Part shown: one piece after another, positions 58,687 through 64,000 of the stretch
Position numbering within the stretch: the stretch's first letter is position 1
How the letters are laid out: each line of letters opens with the position of its first letter
Source: Streptomyces cylindrosporus
GTDB lineage: Bacteria; Actinomycetota; Actinomycetes; Streptomycetales; Streptomycetaceae
NCBI RefSeq assembly: GCF_022698165.1
Contig: NZ_JALDAY010000022.1
Coordinates: 62,001 to 126,000, forward strand
Length of the DNA stretch: 64,000 nt
Direction of reading: 5' to 3'
Notes under the pieces: generated by a model
Seen by the model: the letters and a program-made list of their open reading frames with translations, nothing else
Database searches by the model: none
Told to the model about the DNA's origin: nothing
Translations under genes and position numbers: made by a program

Positions 58687-60390
58687 TCAGGTCGTACGAC
58701 GACGCCTGGCCCCCGGCCGCCTCTCACTCGGCCGCGTAACCGGATCCCCCGCCTCCAGCGCCGCGGCCCTCCTCCGCAACCCGAAGTCGGCCAGCGCCTC
58801 CGCCAGCTTGTGCACGGACGGCTCCGGAGCCATCACGTCCACCCGCAGCCCGTGCTCCTCGGCCGTCTTGGCCGTGGCGGGACCAATGCACGCGATCACG
58901 GTCACGTTGTGCGGCTTCCCGGCGATACCCACCAGGTTCCGCACGGTCGACGACGACGTGAAGAGAACGGCGTCGAAGCCACCCCCCTTGATCGCCTCCC
59001 GCGTCTCGGCCGGCGGCGGCGACGCCCGCACGGTGCGGTAGGCCGTGACGTCGTCCACCTCCCACCCGAGCTCGATCAGCCCGGCGACCAGCGTCTCCGT
59101 GGCGATGTCGGCCCGCGGCAGGAACACCCGGTCGATCGGGTCGAAGACGGGGTCGTACGGCGGCCAGTCCTCCAGCAGCCCGGCGGCGGACTGCTCACCG
59201 CTCGGCACCAGATCCGGCTTCACACCGAAGGCGACCAGCGCCTTCGCGGTCTGCTCGCCCACCGCCGCGACCTTGATGCCGGCGAAGGCCCGCGCATCGA
59301 GCCCGTACTCCTCGAACTTCTCCCGTACGGCCTTCACCGCGTTGACCGAGGTGAACGCGATCCACTCGTAGCGCCCGGTCACGAGCCCCTTCACGGCCCG
59401 CTCCATCTGCTGGGGCGTGCGCGGCGGCTCGACGGCGATCGTCGGCACCTCGTGCGGCACGGCCCCGTACGACCGCAACTGGTCGGAGAGCGACGCCGCC
59501 TGCTCCTTCGTACGCGGTACGAGCACCTTCCAGCCGAACAGCGGCTTGGACTCGAACCACGACAGCTGGTCGCGCTGGGCGGCGGCGGAACGCTCACCGA
59601 CCACGGCTATCACCGGCCGGCCGCCCTCGGGCGAGGGCAGCACCTTCGCCTGCTTCAGCGTCTGCGCGATGGTGCCGAGCGTCGCGGTCCAGGTCCGCTG
59701 ACGAGTGGTCGTACCAGCCACCGTCACGGTCATCGGCGTATCGGGCTTGCGCCCGGCCGACACCAGCTCACCGGCGGCCGAGCCGACGGAGTCGAGCGTC
59801 GTGGAGACGACGACCGTCCCGTCCGAGGCCCCGACCTCGGTCCAGCACCGGTCCGAGGCGGTACGGGCGTCCACGAACCGGACGTCCGCGCCCTCGGCGT
59901 CCCGCAGCGGGACACCGGCGTACGCGGGCACGCCGACGGCCGCGGCCACACCCGGCACGACCTCGAAGGGCACGCCCCCGCGAACGCAGGCGAGCATCTC
60001 CTCGGCGGCGTAAGCGTCCAGGCCAGGGTCCCCTGACACCGCACGGACGACCCGCCTGCCGCCCCGCGCGGCCTCCATGACAAGATGTGCGGCATCCCGT
60101 ACCGCGGGGACCCCAACGGTTGTTGACGCGCCGTCAACAACCGCCAGCTGAGGTGTGCCCGGGCCCGGCAGCGGGTCCGAAGAAGGACCCCCGTCCGTGT
60201 GCACCTCGGCGACGCCTTGTCTGGCGTGCTTGCGCACCACGTCGAGCACGTCGTGCTCGGCGACCAGTACGTCCGCGTTCGCCAGCGCCTCCACGGCGCG
60301 CAGAGTCAGCAGTCCCGGATCCCCGGGTCCGGCACCCAGGAAGGTGACGTGCCCGTGATCGAGGCCGGCGGGAAGGGTGGTGGGGCTCAA
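58687..60390 (-). CDS. hemD: Bifunctional uroporphyrinogen-III C-methyltransferase/synthase
   Basis: A 567-residue fusion. Residues about 10-255 are a CobA-type SUMT methyltransferase with FLGAGPGDPGLLTLRAVEAL. Residues about 280-540 are HemD, uroporphyrinogen-III synthase, with FGWKVLVPRTKEQAASLSDQ and AFTSVNAVKAVREKFEEYGL. The pair links haem to sirohaem/cobalamin precursors. The start overlaps hemC by four bases. A 25-bp palindrome lies inside the gene at 60118-60142. Confidence 0.95.
   Translation of the reverse strand: MSPTTLPAGLDHGHVTFLGAGPGDPGLLTLRAVEALANADVLVAEHDVLDVVRKHARQGVAEVHTDGGPSSDPLPGPGTPQLAVVDGASTTVGVPAVRDAAHLVMEAARGGRRVVRAVSGDPGLDAYAAEEMLACVRGGVPFEVVPGVAAAVGVPAYAGVPLRDAEGADVRFVDARTASDRCWTEVGASDGTVVVSTTLDSVGSAAGELVSAGRKPDTPMTVTVAGTTTRQRTWTATLGTIAQTLKQAKVLPSPEGGRPVIAVVGERSAAAQRDQLSWFESKPLFGWKVLVPRTKEQAASLSDQLRSYGAVPHEVPTIAVEPPRTPQQMERAVKGLVTGRYEWIAFTSVNAVKAVREKFEEYGLDARAFAGIKVAAVGEQTAKALVAFGVKPDLVPSGEQSAAGLLEDWPPYDPVFDPIDRVFLPRADIATETLVAGLIELGWEVDDVTAYRTVRASPPPAETREAIKGGGFDAVLFTSSSTVRNLVGIAGKPHNVTVIACIGPATAKTAEEHGLRVDVMAPEPSVHKLAEALADFGLRRRAAALEAGDPVTRPSERRPGARRRRTT
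60118..60142. repeat. 25-bp palindrome within hemD
   Basis: GGTTGTTGACG and CGTCAACAACC flank CGC and are exact complements. It lies about 250 bases inside the gene and is not needed for the protein sequence. The left ten bases, GGTTGTTGAC, also occur at 18661-18670 by the monooxygenase promoter. Confidence 0.7.
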
Positions 60391-61346
60391 TGTGCTCGCT
60401 CCCCCATCAGACCGGCCGCGCCCTGGGCAAGCATCTCGGCAGCGAGTTCACGGCCGAGCGCCATTGCTTGGTCGTACGTCTCGGGCACGGGACCGGTGGT
60501 GGACAACTGCACCGTGCGCGAACCGTCGGTCGTGCCGACTATCCCGCGCAGGCGCATTTCCTTGACAATCTGCCCGTCGGCCAGCAAGTCGGCCAGCGCG
60601 CCCACAGGGGCGCTGCAACCGGCTTCCAGGGCGGCGAGCAGTGACCGCTCGGCGGTCACGGCGGCCCGCGTGAACGGGTCGTCGAGCTCGCCGAGCGCCG
60701 CGATCAGGTCCGCGTTGTCCGCGGCACACTCGATCGCCAGTGCCCCCTGGCCGGGGGCGGGCAAAACGGTGTCGACCGACAGGAAGTCGGTCACGTCGTC
60801 GATCCGCCCGAGGCGGCTGAGTCCGGCGGCGGCGAGGACGACGGCGTCGAGCTCGCCCTCCCGCACGTATCCGATCCGGGTGTCGACGTTCCCGCGGATC
60901 GGCACGGTCTCGATGTCCAGCCCGTGGCCGCGCGCATACGCGTTCAGCTGGGCCGTCCGCCGCGGCGAACCGGTCCCGATCCGCGCCCCGCGGGGCAGGT
61001 CGGTGAACTTCAGCGCGTCCCGGGCGACGATGACGTCCCTCGGGTCCTCGCGCACCGGTACGGCGGCCAGGGCCAGCTCCTCGGGCTGCTCGGTGGGCAG
61101 GTCCTTGAGCGAATGAACCGCGAAGTCGACCTCACCCCGGAGCAGCGCGTCCCGCAGCGCGGTCACGAACACACCCGTGCCGCCGATCTGCGCGAGGTGC
61201 TCGCGCGAGGTGTCGCCGTACGTCGTGATCTCGACGAGCTCCACGGGCCGTCCGGTCACCTGGCTCACGGCGTCCGCCACTTGCCCGGACTGGGCCATGG
61301 CGAGTCTGCTCCGCCTGGTCCCGAGCCTCAGTGCCTTGTCAGTCAT
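60387..61346 (-). CDS. hemC: Porphobilinogen deaminase (hydroxymethylbilane synthase)
   Basis: A 319-residue enzyme that polymerises four porphobilinogens. The dipyrromethane cofactor Cys is Cys244 in LEAGCSAPVGAL; basic residues in RIGTGSPRRTAQL hold the growing chain. It overlaps hemA and hemD by four bases each and is translated in the rex-hemACD operon. Confidence 0.97.
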   Translation of the reverse strand: MTDKALRLGTRRSRLAMAQSGQVADAVSQVTGRPVELVEITTYGDTSREHLAQIGGTGVFVTALRDALLRGEVDFAVHSLKDLPTEQPEELALAAVPVREDPRDVIVARDALKFTDLPRGARIGTGSPRRTAQLNAYARGHGLDIETVPIRGNVDTRIGYVREGELDAVVLAAAGLSRLGRIDDVTDFLSVDTVLPAPGQGALAIECAADNADLIAALGELDDPFTRAAVTAERSLLAALEAGCSAPVGALADLLADGQIVKEMRLRGIVGTTDGSRTVQLSTTGPVPETYDQAMALGRELAAEMLAQGAAGLMGERAH

Positions 61347-63097
61347 GCTGGCCCTCGGTTCTTGCTGTTCTCAGATTCATCGTCGGCGCGCTCGGCCCGG
61401 GAGACGGCGGCCACCGCTTCCTGGTCGAGGTCGAACAGGGTCCGCAGGGCATCCGCGTACCCCGCTCCGCCCGGTTCGGCCGCGAGCTGCTTGACCCGCA
61501 CGGTCGGCGCGTGCAGCAGCTTGTCGACCACACGCTTCACGGTCTGCGTGATCTCCGCCCGGTGCTTGTCGTCGAGGCCGGGCAGCCGCCCTTCGAGCCG
61601 CGCGATCTCGCCGGCCACCACGTCGGCGGCCATGGTCCGCAGGGCCACGACGGTGGGCGTGATGTGCGCGGCCCGGAGCGCGGCCCCGAACGCGGCGACC
61701 TCGTCGGCGACGATCCGCCGTACCTGGTCGACATCGGCAGCCATGGGCGCGTCCGCAGAGGCCTCCGCCAGGGACTCGATGTCGACGAGCCGCACCCCGG
61801 CCTGCCGATGCACGGCGGCGTCGATGTCCCGGGGCATGGCGAGGTCGAGCAGGAAGAGCACGGGCGCGGGCCGCGACGCTTCGACGACAGCCTCGGGCTT
61901 ACGACGCTCAGGGATCCGCATCCCGGAGGAGGCGAGCGCGGCAAGCGCGGCGATGGCGTCGGCGTCGTCCGTGACGGGACTGGACGTCTGCGGCCGAGGA
62001 GCGTTCTCGACCCAGGCGGCATGCTGCTCAAGCTCAGCGGCCCCCATGCCGGCAACGGCAGCTTCCCCGAGCACGGAGAAACCGGCGGTGGCGGAGAGGG
62101 AGGGCAAGTCGAGGGGACAGTTCTCTTCAGGCTCCGCCAAGCCGCGGGCAGTCGTGCCGCCTGGGGCGGCACGGGTGGGCGCGGGCGGCACCCCGTCAGC
62201 GCCGGGCTGCGCGACCCACCCCCGGCCCGCACCAACGTCCGGCACGCCCTCGACCAACCGCCCTGACACAGCCGTACCGACAGCCTCAGCGGTCAACACA
62301 AGCCCCGTCGCCCCCGTACAAGACACCACAACATCGGCACGTGTCAGCTCGCCCGGCACCGCGTCCATCGGTACCGCGCGGGCCACCACGTCCAGGTCCC
62401 CGGCGTCGTTCAGGATCTCGGCAAGCCGCTCGGCCCGCTCAGCGGTCCGGTTGGCGACGACGACCTCACCGACCCCGGCCCGCGCAAGCGTCGCCGCGGC
62501 CAGGGACGACATCGACCCGGCCCCGATGACGACCGCGGTCTTCCCGCGGGCCCAGTCCTCCACGGACCCGCCGGCCGCCAGCTGCTGCAGCCCGAACGTG
62601 ACCAGCGACTGCCCGGCCCGGTCGATCCCGGTCTCGGAGTGAGCGCGCTTGCCGACCCGCAGCGCCTGCTGGAAGAGGTCGTTCAGCAGCCGCCCGGCGG
62701 TGTGCAGGTACTGCGCCCTGGCGAGGGAGTCCTTGATCTGCCCGAGGATCTGCCCCTCGCCGACGACCATCGAGTCGAGCCCGCAGGCCACCGAGAAGAG
62801 ATGGTGGACGGCCCGGTCCTCGTAGTGCACGTACAGATACGGGGTCAGCTCGTCCAGCCCCACCCCGCTGTGCTGGGCGAGCAGCGTGGACAGCTCGGCG
62901 ACACCGGCGTGGAACTTGTCCACGTCGGCGTACAGCTCGATGCGGTTGCAGGTGGCGAGCACCGCCGCCTCGGTGGCGGGCTCCGCGGCGACCGTGTCCT
63001 GGACCAGCTTGACCTGGGCGTCCGCGTGCAGCGCGGCCCGTTCCAGAACGCTGACCGGGGCGCTGCGGTGGCTCAGCCCGACGACGAGGAGACTCAT
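61343..63097 (-). CDS. hemA: Glutamyl-tRNA reductase (Streptomyces long form)
   Basis: A 584-residue enzyme for the first step of C5-pathway haem synthesis. Catalytic Cys50 is in LATCNRIELYADVD, and the NADPH loop is AVVIGAGSMSSLAAATL. A low-complexity insertion of about 110 residues, roughly 280-395, splits the nucleotide domain and makes it longer than E. coli HemA (about 418). As I recall, the S. coelicolor enzyme is similarly long. It overlaps rex by four bases. Confidence 0.96.
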   Translation of the reverse strand: MSLLVVGLSHRSAPVSVLERAALHADAQVKLVQDTVAAEPATEAAVLATCNRIELYADVDKFHAGVAELSTLLAQHSGVGLDELTPYLYVHYEDRAVHHLFSVACGLDSMVVGEGQILGQIKDSLARAQYLHTAGRLLNDLFQQALRVGKRAHSETGIDRAGQSLVTFGLQQLAAGGSVEDWARGKTAVVIGAGSMSSLAAATLARAGVGEVVVANRTAERAERLAEILNDAGDLDVVARAVPMDAVPGELTRADVVVSCTGATGLVLTAEAVGTAVSGRLVEGVPDVGAGRGWVAQPGADGVPPAPTRAAPGGTTARGLAEPEENCPLDLPSLSATAGFSVLGEAAVAGMGAAELEQHAAWVENAPRPQTSSPVTDDADAIAALAALASSGMRIPERRKPEAVVEASRPAPVLFLLDLAMPRDIDAAVHRQAGVRLVDIESLAEASADAPMAADVDQVRRIVADEVAAFGAALRAAHITPTVVALRTMAADVVAGEIARLEGRLPGLDDKHRAEITQTVKRVVDKLLHAPTVRVKQLAAEPGGAGYADALRTLFDLDQEAVAAVSRAERADDESENSKNRGPA

Positions 63098-63858
63098 GCC
63101 GGCATCACGGCGGGTACGTCCCCGTCGGGTCCCTGCTCGGCGGAGTCCGTGCGCGTGGCTGCGGCCGGCCCGCCGCCGTCGGCGGCCGCGTGCTCCTCAC
63201 CGGCCTTGCGCTGCTCGTGGAAGGCGAGGATCTGCAACTCGATCGACAGATCCACCTTGCGTACGTCGACACCATCCGGGACGGACAGCACGGTCGGCGC
63301 GAAGTTCAGGATGGAGGTGACCCCGGCGGCCACGAGCCGGTCACAGACGGGCTGGGCGGCACCGGCGGGCGTGGCGATGACGCCGATGCTCACGCCGTTG
63401 TCCTCGATGATCTTTTCCAGGTCGTCGCTGTGCTGCACGGGGATCCCGGCGACGGGCTTTCCGGCCATCGCCGGATCGGCGTCGATGAGGGCGGCGACCC
63501 GGAAGCCACGGGAGGCGAACCCGCCGTAATTGGCCAGGGCGGCGCCGAGGTTACCGATGCCGACGATCACAACCGGCCAGTCCTGGGTGAGCCCGAGCTC
63601 ACGCGAGATCTGGTAGACGAGATACTCGACGTCGTAGCCGACACCGCGCGTTCCGTAGGAGCCCAGGTACGAGAAATCCTTGCGCAGCTTCGCGGAGTTG
63701 ACCCCCGCGGCGGCGGCCAGCTCCTCGGAGGAGACCGTGGGTACCGAGCGCTCCGAGAGTGCGGTCAGCGCGCGGAGGTACAGCGGAAGCCTGGCGACGG
63801 TGGCCTCGGGAATCCCTCGGCTACGGGTCGCCGGTCGGTGAGTTCGGCCAGTTGCCAC
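63094..63858 (-). CDS. rex: Redox-sensing transcriptional repressor Rex
   Basis: A 254-residue Rex repressor. GTG 63858 is chosen because GGAG precedes it; longer frames upstream read through the promoter. The winged helix is IPEATVARLPLYLRALTALS with EELAAAAGVNSAKLRKDFSY, and the NADH-binding loop is VVIVGIGNLGAALANYGGF. It senses NADH/NAD+ and heads the rex-hemACD operon, which it is known to regulate in S. coelicolor. Confidence 0.97.
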   Translation of the reverse strand: MATGRTHRPATRSRGIPEATVARLPLYLRALTALSERSVPTVSSEELAAAAGVNSAKLRKDFSYLGSYGTRGVGYDVEYLVYQISRELGLTQDWPVVIVGIGNLGAALANYGGFASRGFRVAALIDADPAMAGKPVAGIPVQHSDDLEKIIEDNGVSIGVIATPAGAAQPVCDRLVAAGVTSILNFAPTVLSVPDGVDVRKVDLSIELQILAFHEQRKAGEEHAAADGGGPAAATRTDSAEQGPDGDVPAVMPA

Positions 63859-63934
63859 GGTGCTCCTGCGGGTAGAGCGGGGCTGTAGGCGGTCACACGT
63901 ACCCAGACCGCCCCGTCGACAGCAGGCTATGTCT

Positions 63935-63952
63935 TTGTGAACGCGTGCACAA
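63935..63952. promoter_or_regulatory. Rex operator (ROP) upstream of rex
   Basis: TTGTGAACGCGTGCACAA has TTGTG and CACAA arms eight bases apart, matching the known Rex operator consensus (TTGTGAANNNNTTCACAA) apart from two inner positions. It lies about 76 bp before the rex start, so the operon is probably autoregulated by the NADH/NAD+ ratio. Confidence 0.85.
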
Positions 63953-64000
63953 AGATGGTGTCCGATTTGCCCGGCCAACGTGACCGGGGTCACGCACACG

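Overview
The window looks like a chromosomal core segment from a Streptomyces species. GC content is very high with strong third-position GC bias, GTG starts are common, and many genes overlap as ATGA or GTGA. Genus-typical families are present (DUF397/DUF5753, DUF574-type methyltransferases, DUF3558 lipoproteins, DUF2637, LAL regulators, a rex-hemACD operon), and dispersed intergenic repeats of a kind common in Streptomyces occur. I saw no rRNA, tRNA, CRISPR array, insertion sequence or complete prophage. Only one TTA codon was found by eye, in a 48-codon leader ORF.

Layout. 11-6266: a carbohydrate-type ABC importer (binding lipoprotein plus two permeases, no ATPase) with two neutral-ceramidase-like proteins, the first fused to a carboxymuconolactone-decarboxylase-like domain. 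6333-13419: a PhzF protein, a PaaX-type regulator, a giant LAL regulator with an expanded repeat tract, and small membrane proteins. 13712-18644: an acetyltransferase, a two-component system and an FMN reductase/flavin monooxygenase pair. 18760-24970: AraC, HxlR and MarR regulators with oxidoreductases, a YnfA-like protein, a short-chain dehydrogenase, a tiny membrane protein and a phosphatase-acetyltransferase fusion. 25313-29952: an RtcB ligase, paired DUF3558 lipoproteins and a DUF2637 protein.

30043-41229: lysS (class I lysyl-tRNA synthetase) and argS. As I recall, these are close neighbours in Streptomyces coelicolor. Here they are separated by a self-contained six-gene divergent cassette: a HemN-like radical SAM enzyme and a DUF1152 protein on one side; two ATP-grasp ligases, an MFS exporter and a FemAB/GNAT-like N-acyltransferase on the other. 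Two matching 13-bp palindromes lie in and beside its control region. This is the best candidate in the window for an undescribed biosynthetic system, probably making a ribosome- and NRPS-independent amide or peptide-like small molecule.

41249-45826: cell-wall-associated regulators (HTH-transmembrane-peptidoglycan-binding and HTH-transmembrane-DUF2690 proteins) and an anti-sigma-like ATPase/DUF5753/DUF397 module. 45095-48528: a MarR/GbsR regulator opposite a DUF4097-DrrA-DrrB transporter. 48542-55803: a TetR/methyltransferase pair sharing a long operator, a TTA-containing small membrane ORF translationally coupled to a sigma factor and a pentapeptide-like partner, a DUF4253 gene with a PafBC-type promoter, an aminotransferase, a methyltransferase and two small envelope proteins. 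56093-63858: haem biosynthesis (hemB; rex-hemA-hemC-hemD) with a Rex operator upstream of rex.
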